A stretch of DNA of 33,192 nucleotides from Candidatus Paceibacter sp. (GCA_020724885.1 DYGD01000008.1:1-33192), one strand, 5' to 3'; counted from the stretch's first letter, positions 16,372-25,334 are shown. The notes: generated by a model not told the origin, from the letters alone. Numbers and translations are program-made.

Positions 16372-16980
16372 ATGAAAAAAGTAGGGAAGCTTGTAATTGC
16401 CAAAACAGAAGATCTGGTTTATTTAGCGAATCTAAAGAAGTTCATTTTTGTATCGGCAATTGTGTTTTTTTTGTCCGCTATTTATGGTTTTTTCTTTGTC
16501 TCTCTACACCCCGGATCAGCACAAGAATTTATCTCAGCATTTAGAGAACTTTCGCAAAAAATTGTGGGGTTGCGACAGCACGAATTAATACTTTTGATTT
16601 TCATAAACAATAGTGCGAAAATCATTATTTTAACGGTTTTGGGAGTACTCTTCGGGGTGGCGCCAGTCGTTTTCCTGGCTTTCAACGGATTCTTATTGGG
16701 AGTGGTGGCTTTTATAGCCCAATCCGAAAATAGCTGGTTATCTCTCGCCTTGGGCATCCTACCTCACGGACTTTTAGAGATCCCAATTCTGATAATAGCC
16801 GGGGCTATCGGCTTAAAACTGGGCGTTGTATTCATACAATCCCTAAAAGAACAAAAAAATATAATCCGCCAGGAATTTACAAAATCTTTAAAATTTTTGG
16901 GAGCGATTTTGATTCCGCTTTTGCTTTTTACCGCTTTCATTGAGGTTTTTATCACAAAAAGTTTGATCTATCTAATTTAA
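16372..16980 (+). CDS. SpoIIM-family membrane protein
   Basis: The 202-residue membrane protein is related to stage II sporulation protein M (DUF95). The tell-tale segment is LGILPHGLLEIPILIIAGAIGLKLG (about 126-150), with FINNSAKIIILTVLGVLFGVAPVVFLAFNGFLLG before it. There are five predicted helices. The bacterium is not expected to sporulate. Outside sporulators these proteins have unclear roles, perhaps in membrane remodelling. It starts eight bases after a TATAGT box and stands 24 bases before the P-type ATPase. Confidence 0.85.
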   Translation: MKKVGKLVIAKTEDLVYLANLKKFIFVSAIVFFLSAIYGFFFVSLHPGSAQEFISAFRELSQKIVGLRQHELILLIFINNSAKIIILTVLGVLFGVAPVVFLAFNGFLLGVVAFIAQSENSWLSLALGILPHGLLEIPILIIAGAIGLKLGVVFIQSLKEQKNIIRQEFTKSLKFLGAILIPLLLFTAFIEVFITKSLIYLI

Positions 16981-17004
16981 AACACATTGTTAAAATTATA
17001 AAAA

Positions 17005-19710
17005 ATGAATTGGTACCAAAAAAGCAACGAAGAAGTGGTGACAAATCTAAATGTTAGACCGCAAGACGGATTAGCTGCTATTGAAGCAAAAATTCGACTT
17101 GAAAAGCACGGTTTGAACAAACTGCCTGAATCAAAACCGGATGGACTGTTAGTAATTTTCTTACGACAATTCCAAAGCCCGCTAATTTATCTTTTGTTAG
17201 CGGCAGCTTTAATTGTTTTTTTATTAAAAGAATGGATAGATGGATACATAATACTTTTTGTTTTGTTGTTTAATGCTGTCGCCGGCACCATTCAAGCCGG
17301 AAAGGCACAGAACACTCTTTTAGCTCTGAAAAAATTTACCGAAACTAACGCTACCGTTATCAGAGATGGCAAAGAGACGATCATTCCTGATTATCAAGTA
17401 GTACCGGGAGATATTATCGTGCTCCAAGAAGGAGAAAGAGTACCGGCCGATGCCAGAATCATCCGCTCGCACAATCTAAGAGCCGATGAATCGGCGTTCA
17501 CCGGTGAATCAATACCGGTAACCAAATCATCGGATGCTCTGGAACAGTCGGGTTTAAAAACTGCTGAACAAAAGAATATGATCTTCAAAGGGACTAATCT
17601 GGTTGCTGGTAATGGCCAAGCAGTGGTGGTTGCCACAGGTTTAAAAACGGAAATTGGTAAAATCTCCCAAAAAATTAGCGGTATAAAAACCGAAATTCCG
17701 CTCCAAAAAAATATAAAAAACCTGTCTAATTTTATTATAGTCGCAGTGCTCGTAATAAGTAGCTTAATTTTTATCTCAGGCATTTTGGCGGGAAAGGAGT
17801 TAGAAGAGATTTTCTTACTCTCGGTTTCAGTCATAATTTCGGCTGTGCCCGAAGGTCTGCCAATCGTTATAACCCTGCTTTTAGCTACTGGCGTTTGGAG
17901 AATGAGTCGGCGACAAGTTTTAGTTAAAAAACTACAAGCCGTTGAAGCATTGGGGCAAGCTAAAGTGATTGCCGTGGATAAGACCGGCACTCTTACCAAA
18001 AGCCAGTTGGTGGTCCAGAAACTTTATTTGGATGAAGGAGATGAATATTCGGTTAGCGGAGTTGGCTATGATGAAGCAGGCGAAATAGCCCACGCCGGAC
18101 AAAAAATAAATCCAACTGAGAACCCATTGGTCAAAAAAGCGGGAATTATTGCTGGCCTTTGTTCTGACGCTAAAATCTCCAAACGAGACAATGATTGGAA
18201 AATTTCTGGCGATCCAACCGAAGCGGCGCTATCGGTTTTTTCTGCCAAAGTCGGCTTTTCCGAAGAAATATTAGAGAAAAAATTTCCACAAATTTCCGAA
18301 CTGCCTTTTGACTACAAACTCAAAAGAAAGGCCTCTCTAAATAAATTCCTGGACTCCGATTCCGAGCAAAAATTTATTTCAGTAACCGGCGCGCCGGAAA
18401 TGGTTCTCCGGCTTTGTTCAAAGATAATCACCAAGAGTGGTGAAGAAGAAATGACCCCGGAAAAACAACAGAAGGCCTTGGAAGTTTTCTCAAAGATGTC
18501 AGAGTCGGCCTTACGGGTGATTGCTCTAGCCCAGAAAACAACCAGTAAAAACGAATTAAGCAATGACGACATCAAGGATCTGGTTTTTGTCGGTTTTGTC
18601 GGTATGAAAGACGCTCTTCGGGAAGAAGTGCCTGAGGCAATGGAAAAAGCTCGAGAAGCCGGAGTAAAGGTCGTAATGATCACCGGCGACCACAAGATCA
18701 CTGCCCGAGTAATTGCTGAAGAAGCTGGCATCTGGAAACTGGGTGATAAAGTGCTGACTGACGAAGATCTTGAAAAACTATCACAAGAAGAGCTGTCGCG
18801 AGAATTGCCAAAAACATCAGTTTTTGCCCGTATCACACCCGAGCACAAATTGAAAATTGTTGAGGCCTATCGCTTGAGAGGCGAGACCATTGCTATGACC
18901 GGCGATGGCGTCAACGATGCCCTGTCTCTGGTTGCCGCTGATTTGGGCGTCGCAATGGGAAAGGGCGGCACCGAGGTCGCCAAAGAGGCCTCTGATTTGG
19001 TGCTTTTGGACGACAATTTCGGCAGTATAATTTCAGCAGTGGAAGAAGGTCGGAGCATTTACAAAACCTTGCGCAAAGTTATGCTCTATCTTTTTGCTAC
19101 AAGCTTAGGAGAAGTAATGGTAATAGGTGCGGCGCTTTTGATGGGATTACCTTTGCCGATTTTAGCCGCGCAATTGATCTGGTTAAACCTGGTGACAGAT
19201 GGATTCCTTGATGTTTCTCTAGCCATGGAACCAAAAGAATCCGATATTCTGAAAGAAAAATTCAAAAAACCGAGCAAGTGGATTCTAAACAGTTGGGATC
19301 TGCAACGAATGATTCTGAACGCTTCAGTAATGGCGACAGTTTCTCTCTTGGTCTTTATCTACTTCTTCAAAAACTACAGCTATGAACACGCCCTCTCTGT
19401 GACTTTGACAACATTAGCCGCTTTCCAATGGTTCAAGGCATGGATCTGTCGCTCTGATCATCTTTCTATCTTCCAAATGAATCCATTTTCAAATAAGTAT
19501 CTTCTGGGCGCTACCGGAATTGTGGTAATTTTGCAACTTTTAGCATTAAACACTCCTTTTATGCAGAGCATCTTACGTTTAACCCCCCTTAGTGTTAATG
19601 AGTGGATATTGGTGATCTCGGTTTGCCTCACTGGCGTCGCGGTAGATGAAATCCGCAAGATGATTTACCGAAAATTTGAAATGGGTAAAAACTTAGTGAC
19701 TGCTATGTAA
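17005..19710 (+). CDS. P2-type cation-transporting ATPase (calcium-type)
   Basis: A 901-residue ion pump with all P-type landmarks: cation-ATPase N-terminal domain (1-60), TGES (166-169, dephosphorylation), PEGLP in helix 4 (282-286, ion site), phosphorylated D325 in DKTGTLT, the nucleotide-binding KRK/GAPE region, TGDH, GDGVNDA (633-639), and NLVTDG in helix 6 with the Asp ligand. PEGLP plus NLVTDG fits SERCA/PMR1-like Ca2+ (or Mn2+) transport better than Na/K or proton pumps. The length is full. It lies 11 bases before the voltage-sensor-like gene, so both may share a transcript. Confidence 0.93.
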   Translation: MNWYQKSNEEVVTNLNVRPQDGLAAIEAKIRLEKHGLNKLPESKPDGLLVIFLRQFQSPLIYLLLAAALIVFLLKEWIDGYIILFVLLFNAVAGTIQAGKAQNTLLALKKFTETNATVIRDGKETIIPDYQVVPGDIIVLQEGERVPADARIIRSHNLRADESAFTGESIPVTKSSDALEQSGLKTAEQKNMIFKGTNLVAGNGQAVVVATGLKTEIGKISQKISGIKTEIPLQKNIKNLSNFIIVAVLVISSLIFISGILAGKELEEIFLLSVSVIISAVPEGLPIVITLLLATGVWRMSRRQVLVKKLQAVEALGQAKVIAVDKTGTLTKSQLVVQKLYLDEGDEYSVSGVGYDEAGEIAHAGQKINPTENPLVKKAGIIAGLCSDAKISKRDNDWKISGDPTEAALSVFSAKVGFSEEILEKKFPQISELPFDYKLKRKASLNKFLDSDSEQKFISVTGAPEMVLRLCSKIITKSGEEEMTPEKQQKALEVFSKMSESALRVIALAQKTTSKNELSNDDIKDLVFVGFVGMKDALREEVPEAMEKAREAGVKVVMITGDHKITARVIAEEAGIWKLGDKVLTDEDLEKLSQEELSRELPKTSVFARITPEHKLKIVEAYRLRGETIAMTGDGVNDALSLVAADLGVAMGKGGTEVAKEASDLVLLDDNFGSIISAVEEGRSIYKTLRKVMLYLFATSLGEVMVIGAALLMGLPLPILAAQLIWLNLVTDGFLDVSLAMEPKESDILKEKFKKPSKWILNSWDLQRMILNASVMATVSLLVFIYFFKNYSYEHALSVTLTTLAAFQWFKAWICRSDHLSIFQMNPFSNKYLLGATGIVVILQLLALNTPFMQSILRLTPLSVNEWILVISVCLTGVAVDEIRKMIYRKFEMGKNLVTAM

Positions 19711-19721
19711 TAACTTCAAAT

Positions 19722-20117
19722 ATGGGCAGAGGATTTTTAAAATTACAACAAAACGGATGGTACGCAACAACGATAGTTGCATTGGCCATTCTGAGTATCG
19801 CTCTCTTGGCTTACGAAATTTTTTATCCCGGAGCCACAGCTCGCGGGCACCAACTGGCCAGAGAGATTGATTTGGTCATTGCTTTTATTTTTTTAACCGA
19901 TTTTTTTCTGGGATTTTTCTTTACTCAAGGGTGGCGCGGCAGATGGAATTATTTCAAGCGGGATTGGCTGAATTTGGCTTCTTCAATTCCGATTACCAAC
20001 GACTTTGTTCGGATCTTCCGCTTACTGCGAATCTTCCGAGCCCTGCGAGTTATCCGAGCTTTTATGAATTTTGAATTCGCAGAAAGAAGAAGACAGAATT
20101 ACGGAAAAAAAAGTTGA
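19722..20117 (+). CDS. voltage-sensor domain protein lacking a pore
   Basis: The 131-residue membrane protein matches the S1-S4 voltage sensor of ion channels. S1 is about 16-36, S2 49-68 with an acidic D60, S3 near 76-90 with D81, and S4 95-115 with arginines at 97, 100, 103, 106, 109 and 112, exactly every third residue. It stops soon after S4; no S5, selectivity filter or S6 follows, and 20118 onward is a promoter region. It could be a proton channel (Hv1 works with only S1-S4), a sensor subunit, or a truncated K+ channel. It follows the P-type ATPase closely. Confidence 0.75.
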   Translation: MGRGFLKLQQNGWYATTIVALAILSIALLAYEIFYPGATARGHQLAREIDLVIAFIFLTDFFLGFFFTQGWRGRWNYFKRDWLNLASSIPITNDFVRIFRLLRIFRALRVIRAFMNFEFAERRRQNYGKKS

Positions 20118-20142
20118 AGGTCCTTTAGAAAAATGCTATAAA
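20114..20142 (+). promoter_or_regulatory. promoter of the DHODH-like gene
   Basis: TTGAAG (20114-20119) and TATAAA (20137-20142) are 17 bases apart. The leader that follows has a hairpin (AAAGCGG/CCGCTTT, 20153-20171) and a weak AGGAA ribosome site before 20206. Confidence 0.6.
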
Positions 20143-20205
20143 CTATCTTGGAAAAGCGGGCGTTCCGCTTTGTTTGTTCTCGCCCTTTGAAATGGAGAAT
20201 AGGAA

Positions 20206-21267
20206 ATGAGAAAAAAGACAGCTCCGCTTATGCATGACCCGTTCGGTCCGGTCTGGGGCGCTTCGGGTGTCCAAGGATTCTACGGAGAAGGATACCCTTT
20301 CCATCGATGGTTGGAACGATTTCCAATAGGTTTTGGCTTTGAGGAGACAACCTTCGTGGCCAAGACCGCTACCAGGGACCCTCGTCCGGGGAACATGCCA
20401 CTTGACGGAATCCGACCCAAAGAGCGTCTACCTCGCTGTGTCCACGTTCGGCCACTCAAGGCAGTTGCTCTCAACGCAGTCGGACTTTCCAACCCAGGGT
20501 TGGAGACGCTTCTGGCGGGACCCTTCCCGGACATCACGCCGTGGCAAGAAAGACAAGAACCCTTCCAAATCTCACTGATGTCTCTGGCGACGACCCCAGA
20601 ATCCAGGATTCAGGAAACACGAGACAACCTGGAACTGATCGCGAGAGTTCTGCCCAACTTCAGGACCCAATACCTGGGAATTCAAATCAACATCTCTTGT
20701 CCGAATGTCGGCGTAGAACATGGCGCCACAGAAGACACAGAGAACGAGATTCTGGATATCATCGATTTGGCGTGGAAAATCCTGGGAAACAAAACCTACC
20801 TCATCATCAAGCTCCCGCCAACATTCCCGCCGCAGTCAGCTGTGAGGTTCTCGAATCATGCCGCTTGCTGGGGAATCTGCTTCTCAAACACCGTTCCGTG
20901 GCGGAGCCCAATCCCGTGGCTGTCTGAAGATTCGCCACTACAAATCAAATGGGATCAGCTCTTCGGCAGGAACACAAAGTCGCCACTGCAACGTCGTGGC
21001 TTTGAACAGCCGGGCGGCTTGTCCGGCCAGCCACTACTGCCAATCACCTGTGAATGGATTCGCCAAGCTCGTGAAGACGGCGTCCTTTGCCACATCAACG
21101 GTGGCGGTGGAATCCTCCACCCGAGAGATGTGTTTGCCGTTTTCGCCGCCGGCGCTGATTCAATCTCGCTCGGTTCAATCGCTTTCTTGAGACCTTGGCG
21201 TCTCCAAGATTGCATCCTGCAGGCCTGGAGAGAATACGACAAAACTCTCACGGAGAAAATCTGGTAG
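20206..21267 (+). CDS. dihydroorotate-dehydrogenase-like flavoprotein
   Basis: The 353-residue TIM-barrel protein is related to dihydroorotate dehydrogenase (dihydroorotate to orotate, FMN-dependent). Visible motifs: NAVGLSNPG (90-98), NISCPN (162-167), K202 in LIIKLPP, INGGGGI near 296 and GADSISLGSIAF near the end (FMN phosphate site). TATRDPRPGNMPL (54-66) matches the conserved TxxPRxGNPxP loop. The catalytic base cannot be fixed by eye. An OPRTase-like gene follows beyond tRNA-Ala, which supports a pyrimidine role, yet no other pyr gene is in view. It is GC-rich, with its own promoter and terminator. Confidence 0.82.
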   Translation: MRKKTAPLMHDPFGPVWGASGVQGFYGEGYPFHRWLERFPIGFGFEETTFVAKTATRDPRPGNMPLDGIRPKERLPRCVHVRPLKAVALNAVGLSNPGLETLLAGPFPDITPWQERQEPFQISLMSLATTPESRIQETRDNLELIARVLPNFRTQYLGIQINISCPNVGVEHGATEDTENEILDIIDLAWKILGNKTYLIIKLPPTFPPQSAVRFSNHAACWGICFSNTVPWRSPIPWLSEDSPLQIKWDQLFGRNTKSPLQRRGFEQPGGLSGQPLLPITCEWIRQAREDGVLCHINGGGGILHPRDVFAVFAAGADSISLGSIAFLRPWRLQDCILQAWREYDKTLTEKIW

Positions 21268-21431
21268 GAAATCACCCGACAAACAGCAACCAACCCCGAG
21301 CCGTGAAGACGAAATCCAACTATGTCCCCCACCCCGCTGAAGCGGGGCGGGGAAGACTGCGGGGTTCGGGTCTTCAAGGGAGGACAAGAGCTTCCGTGGA
21401 CACTCGTTTCCTAATCTCCAATTCGCACATT
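21268..21431. other. spacer after the DHODH-like gene
   Basis: No gene is supported. A C/G-rich hairpin (CCCCGC, TGAA, GCGGGG near 21332-21347) has no T-run. The real terminator follows at 21432. The stretch is unusually long for a 3' untranslated region and could hold a small RNA, but nothing specific is recognised. Confidence 0.4.
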
Positions 21432-21487
21432 CACCCAGCACCACTTTTTGCCCTCGGGCAAAAAGTGGTGCTGGGTGTTTTCTTTTT
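21432..21487 (+). terminator. strong rho-independent terminator
   Basis: A perfect 21-base stem (21432-21452 with 21457-21477) with a four-base loop, followed by TTTTCTTTTT. It separates the DHODH-like transcript from tRNA-Ala. Confidence 0.9.
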
Positions 21488-21515
21488 ACTGAAAATAAGT
21501 AAAATATTGCCTTAA

Positions 21516-21589
21516 GGGCCTATGGTATAGTAGTAACACACATCCATGGCATGGATGAGTCGGGGGTGCGATTCCCCCTAGGTCCACCA
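21516..21589 (+). tRNA. tRNA-Ala (anticodon GGC), CCA encoded
   Basis: The acceptor GGGCCTA/TAGGTCC has the alanine G3-U70 pair. The anticodon stem CATCC/GGATG closes loop ATGGCAT, giving GGC (reads GCC). The T stem is GGGGG/CCCCC with loop TGCGATT. The mature body is 21516-21586, with CCA at 21587-21589. As in the CGC isoacceptor, the D loop has no GG and U55 is replaced by G. The D stem is weak. Confidence 0.88.
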
Positions 21590-21600
21590 AAGTTGATTAG

Positions 21601-21629
21601 TTGCCTCGATTTGATTTTTTGGATATATC
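21601..21629 (+). promoter_or_regulatory. putative promoter of the OPRTase-like gene
   Basis: TTGCCT (21601-21606) and TATATC (21624-21629) are 17 bases apart, directly after tRNA-Ala. A leader of about 85 nt follows. Confidence 0.4.
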
Positions 21630-21650
21630 TGTGTTAACCTGACCTCGGTA

Positions 21651-21673
21651 TTGAGCCCGATAGTCGGGCTCAA
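21651..21673 (+). promoter_or_regulatory. leader hairpin before the OPRTase-like gene
   Basis: TTGAGCCCGA pairs perfectly with TCGGGCTCAA around TAG in the 5' leader, 46 bases before the start codon. It has no T-run. It could protect the mRNA or be part of a control switch; function unknown. Confidence 0.5.
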
Positions 21674-21719
21674 ATTGCACACACCTGTTCCTCACAAACC
21701 AATAGGCAGGAGCATCCAC

Positions 21720-22457
21720 ATGAAGACAGAACTCAACAAAGTTCCAGGACCAGAGAGCGCTGTTCTGATGGATCTTGCGTCCATCCGCCGCCTCACGCTG
21801 GGGGACTTCGGCAGGGATATGACTCCCGCCGAGTTCCGCCACATCTTCGAGGTGTGCGACGCACTCTGGCTACACTCAGGCGATCCGAAAGCTCCGCATG
21901 CGGAGCTCACCTCGGGACGCTGCAGCAATGGTTTCGTGGATGTTCTTCGGGTGCTTCGGTACTCGAATCTCTGCGAGATCATGGCGGGACAGCTCGTCCG
22001 CCAACTGCGCAAGCACTACGACGGGAACGTGGATTGGGTCATCGGCTCAGATCACGCAGGAGCAACTTTGTCCTTCGCAGTCGCGGCGCAGCTCAAGGCA
22101 CAGCACGACTTCACCGAAAAGGGCGAGGGCAAGACGCAGACCTGGAAACGTTTTGCTATCCAGCCCAGCGAGATCGTTCTCCAGGTCGAAGATCTCATCA
22201 CGACCACAGGCACGCTCCAAGCGGTTCGTGAAGGTGTCCGGTCGGGCAATCCGAATCCGATGTCGTTCGCTCCACTCTCACTTACGCTCGTTCATCGCTC
22301 GCCGACATACGAGTTCGAGGGTGCGCCGATCGTTTACGTGGCGCACTACGACATCGAGTCGTGGGATCCCAAGGATTGCCCGCTCTGTGCGGGCGGATCT
22401 GAACGGCTCCGACCGAAACAGAACTGGGCGCGCCTAGTGGCCGCCATGCGCACCTGA
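21720..22457 (+). CDS. orotate-phosphoribosyltransferase-like protein
   Basis: The 245-residue protein has the type I phosphoribosyltransferase PRPP loop VEDLITTTGT (156-165; usually VDDVITTGGT) and SGRCSNGF (65-72), like the SGxHSxxY segment of orotate phosphoribosyltransferase, which makes OMP from orotate and PRPP. A C-terminal CPLC pair is unusual. The start at 21720 is chosen because GCAGGAG lies eight bases upstream; the frame is open from 21651 but that part holds the leader hairpin. Markedly GC-rich (one line, 22081-22140, is 38 of 60 G/C). It pairs in function with the DHODH-like gene. Confidence 0.78.
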   Translation: MKTELNKVPGPESAVLMDLASIRRLTLGDFGRDMTPAEFRHIFEVCDALWLHSGDPKAPHAELTSGRCSNGFVDVLRVLRYSNLCEIMAGQLVRQLRKHYDGNVDWVIGSDHAGATLSFAVAAQLKAQHDFTEKGEGKTQTWKRFAIQPSEIVLQVEDLITTTGTLQAVREGVRSGNPNPMSFAPLSLTLVHRSPTYEFEGAPIVYVAHYDIESWDPKDCPLCAGGSERLRPKQNWARLVAAMRT

Positions 22458-22482
22458 CACCAACAAGGAATCAGGCAACCCG

Positions 22483-22532
22483 AACCACCATCCGATTTGC
22501 CAAAGGCAAATCGGATGGTGGTTCTTTTCTTT
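22483..22532 (+). terminator. strong terminator after the OPRTase-like gene
   Basis: A 19-base perfect stem (22483-22501 with 22505-22523), AAA loop, then CTTTTCTTT. It ends just before the convergent antiporter gene. Confidence 0.9.
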
Positions 22533-22547
22533 ATCCAGAAAAGGAAC

Positions 22548-23918
22548 TTAAACAACCTGGACTTTTTGTTTTTTTAAGATAGATGCCAGGATTGACGGCA
22601 CAACAAGCGTCGTCAAAATTACCATAATAACAATAATTGAAAAAATAGAATCAGAAATCACCCCAAGCGACAAACCAATAGAGGCAAAAATCAAACCAAC
22701 TTCGCCACGAGGTACCATACCCCAACCGACCAGCCAGCGACTGCCTTTTTCAGCTGCCACACCGGCAATTATCTTCCCGACAAAGGCAATCAAAGTTACC
22801 GCCAAAGCCACCAGTAATATTTTTCCATTAAAAAGTGTTTCAAGCTTAACACCCATACCGACCATAATAAAGAAAATCGGTACCAGAAAATGAGCGACTG
22901 GCTCCATCAGTTCCTCAATATGCCTATGAGCATGAGTTTTTATATTATATGAAATTTTTTGTTTCAGCTCGCTATCCGGCGCGTCTTTGATGGAGTTTCT
23001 GACATCATCCACAATCGCCTGATCTTTAAATGACTTGAAATGGACCGGGTCTAAAATTAATCCGGCGGCAAAGGCACCGACAATCGGAGCCAGCCCAATT
23101 TGATTGGCGGCATAAGCAAAAATCAAGCAGAAACCAAATGCCAAAGAAAATTTCATACTGACCCCATTGTGGATTTTTGAGAAAAATTTCCCAATGTAAG
23201 GAGCCGAGAGTTGTCCAATCACGATGGCCCCGATTAAAAACAAAACCGCTTTGGCAATAATCCAAGAAATTACTCCCAAAGAAACCGCGCCGAGAGTCGC
23301 CATCGCAGAGATAACTGCCAAAATAACCAGACCCAAGACATCATCAATCACTGCCGCTCCCAAAACAGTCTGCGCAGCTGGCAATTGCAATTTACCCAAA
23401 TCCTTGAACACTCTGGCGGTGATTCCAACAGAAGTGGCGGTTAGCGCCGCCCCCAAAAACATATAAGCAATCATTGACTGGCCGGGCAAAAGCAAGGGTC
23501 CGGCAACATAAGTCCCTAAAACAAACGGCACAATCACACCGATAATCGCAACCGCAAAGGCCCTTATACCAACTTTTCGCATTTTTTGAATATTTGACTC
23601 AAGACCAACCTGAAAAAGCAGAATCACGACACCAAGTTCGGCCAAGAATTGGATAATGCTATTTTCTTTTATCGGCTCAAAAATCGTGATACCAATCAGA
23701 GCCAAATTTCCCAACACCACACCCATCACAAGCTCACCCAAAACCGAAGGTTGTCCGAATCTTTCTACCAAACTTGAGAGCTTGGCGGCAATCAGAACCA
23801 CAGCAATCATCAAAAAAACTACCGCGATCGCGCTGCCATGAGCATCGCCAGCGGCAAAAGCCACCATAGGTAAAGCCAAAACGGCTAAGAAAACATTCAC
23901 TAAGAAAATTATTTTCAT
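22548..23918 (-). CDS. CPA2-type Na+(K+)/H+ antiporter
   Basis: The 456-residue membrane protein of the Kef/NapA group. It has an N-terminal hydrophobic segment ending AFAAGDAHG (possible signal peptide, about 1-22) and then about 12 helices. QPSVLGELVMGVVLG (56-70), TATSVGI (160-166) and the paired aspartates D192-D193 (VIDDVLG) of electrogenic CPA2 exchangers are present. A charged cytosolic insertion lies around 300-330. It exchanges a monovalent cation for protons. It has no KTN/TrkA domain. It is transcribed toward the OPRTase gene, with a second CPA2 gene divergent upstream. Confidence 0.92.
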   Translation of the reverse strand: MKIIFLVNVFLAVLALPMVAFAAGDAHGSAIAVVFLMIAVVLIAAKLSSLVERFGQPSVLGELVMGVVLGNLALIGITIFEPIKENSIIQFLAELGVVILLFQVGLESNIQKMRKVGIRAFAVAIIGVIVPFVLGTYVAGPLLLPGQSMIAYMFLGAALTATSVGITARVFKDLGKLQLPAAQTVLGAAVIDDVLGLVILAVISAMATLGAVSLGVISWIIAKAVLFLIGAIVIGQLSAPYIGKFFSKIHNGVSMKFSLAFGFCLIFAYAANQIGLAPIVGAFAAGLILDPVHFKSFKDQAIVDDVRNSIKDAPDSELKQKISYNIKTHAHRHIEELMEPVAHFLVPIFFIMVGMGVKLETLFNGKILLVALAVTLIAFVGKIIAGVAAEKGSRWLVGWGMVPRGEVGLIFASIGLSLGVISDSIFSIIVIMVILTTLVVPSILASILKKQKVQVV

Positions 23919-24140
23919 AACAAATTAAAATTACAAAATACAGGTCCGACACTCGCACAAGAAGATTATTTTAATTAATAAATTTTAAAAATAAAGAGAG
24001 ACGAGACGCCTCTTGTGGATAACTGACACCAATAGATAATCTCAAACAATTTCAAATCTTGAGATAGGAAAACCGGCCAAACACTTCCAATCGAAGTGCT
24101 TGGAAACAAGTTTATAGAAGTTGTGTGTTAAAATCAAAAG
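23919..24140. promoter_or_regulatory. divergent spacer between antiporter genes, with a DnaA-box match
   Basis: This is the shared upstream region of two antiporter genes. A perfect DnaA-box 9-mer (TTATCCACA on the minus strand) lies at 24014-24022. A hairpin (CACTTC/GAAGTG with flanking CCAA/TTGG) spans 24074-24102. TAAAAT (24129-24134) lies six bases before the ATG at 24141. On the minus strand TAATTT is nine bases before the other start. Confidence 0.4.
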
Positions 24141-25325
24141 ATGCCTACTTTTGTTTCTTTTTTTATTATTTTGCTAGTAGCGGTGATATTTTCACAGCTC
24201 TTTTCCAGAATGAGAATCCCTTGGGTGGTTGCTTTGATTGTCGGTGGAATTTTCATCGGGCCTTCGGGGTTGGGTTTGTTCCAATTTGACGCCACTATTG
24301 ATTTTCTAGCACAGATCGGATTAGTTTTTTTGATGTTTATGGCTGGTCTTGAATCAAAATTCTCTGACACAAAAAACATACAGTCCAAAATTATTCTGAC
24401 AACCCTGCTTGTCGGGCTGGTCCCAGCGATTGTCGGGCTTGGTGTCGGGTATTACTTTAAGTCCGAATGGCCGGCAGCAATTTTGATAGGAATTATTTTT
24501 ATGTCTTCTGCTATTGCTCTGCTGATTCCTCAATTCCAATCTCAAAAAATAATCGGCACTGACCTGGGAAAAATAATAGTGAACTCCGTCATCGTAATGG
24601 ATGCCGCCAGCTTGATACTGCTGTCGCTTTTTTTGCAAATAACAAATGACAGTTTCTCTGCCTGGAATCTGTTGTTTTATCCGCTAATTTTGACTATTTT
24701 AGCGGTAATGATGTTTATCATCCCGAAGATTCGCTGGCTCACCTTTGAAGAAAATTATCCCGAGGAGCAGGATCTTTTTGAGAAAGAATTGCGGTTTGTA
24801 ATTTTAATTTTAATCGGCTTTGTCGTATTTTTTGAACTGGTCGGACTGCACGCAATTATCGCCGGCTTCTTTGCCGGGTTGATTTTGTCGCAATCAATGA
24901 AAAGCCGGATACTCAAAGCAAAACTACACGCCATAGGATACGGATTTTTTGTGCCAGTGTTTTTTGTTGTCGTCGGTGCCAGCACCGATATTTCTATATT
25001 CTGGGGTGGGGAAAATTTTCAATCGTTGTTTCTGGTCTTGAGCATAATAATCTGCCTTGTATTGTCCAAGTTCGCAAGTGGTTTCTTGTCCGGAAAATTG
25101 GGAGGTTTAAAAGCGAAAGAGAGTTTCTTTCTCGGTTTTGCCGTAATACCACAACTATCAACATCTTTAGCTGTTGCTTTTCTTGGTTTTGGGCAGGGAA
25201 TAATAGACCGAGATATTCTCTCTTCAGTAGTAGCGCTGACAATCGTCACAAGCATATTAGCGCCGATAGCGGTGGGTTTTATAGGAAAAAGACTGCCAGA
25301 ACAGCAGTTAATAACAGAGCAGTAA
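24141..25325 (+). CDS. second CPA2-type cation/proton antiporter
   Basis: A 394-residue, about 12-helix exchanger. It starts with the family pattern LFSRMRIPWVVALIVGGIFIGPSGLG (20-45) and has LIGLVFLMFMAGLE (58-71). The conserved ion-site aspartate is D154 in VIVMDAAS, where the neighbour in other CPA2 members is a second Asp; with only one acidic residue, exchange may be electroneutral (inference). It has no C-terminal regulatory domain. It differs clearly from the divergent antiporter, so the pair is not a recent duplication. Confidence 0.9.
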   Translation: MPTFVSFFIILLVAVIFSQLFSRMRIPWVVALIVGGIFIGPSGLGLFQFDATIDFLAQIGLVFLMFMAGLESKFSDTKNIQSKIILTTLLVGLVPAIVGLGVGYYFKSEWPAAILIGIIFMSSAIALLIPQFQSQKIIGTDLGKIIVNSVIVMDAASLILLSLFLQITNDSFSAWNLLFYPLILTILAVMMFIIPKIRWLTFEENYPEEQDLFEKELRFVILILIGFVVFFELVGLHAIIAGFFAGLILSQSMKSRILKAKLHAIGYGFFVPVFFVVVGASTDISIFWGGENFQSLFLVLSIIICLVLSKFASGFLSGKLGGLKAKESFFLGFAVIPQLSTSLAVAFLGFGQGIIDRDILSSVVALTIVTSILAPIAVGFIGKRLPEQQLITEQ

Positions 25326-25334
25326 CAAAAAAAA

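Noticed and set aside
21651-21719. Upstream extension of the OPRTase-like frame
   Set aside because: It encodes the leader hairpin and has no start signal; GCAGGAG fits the ATG at 21720.
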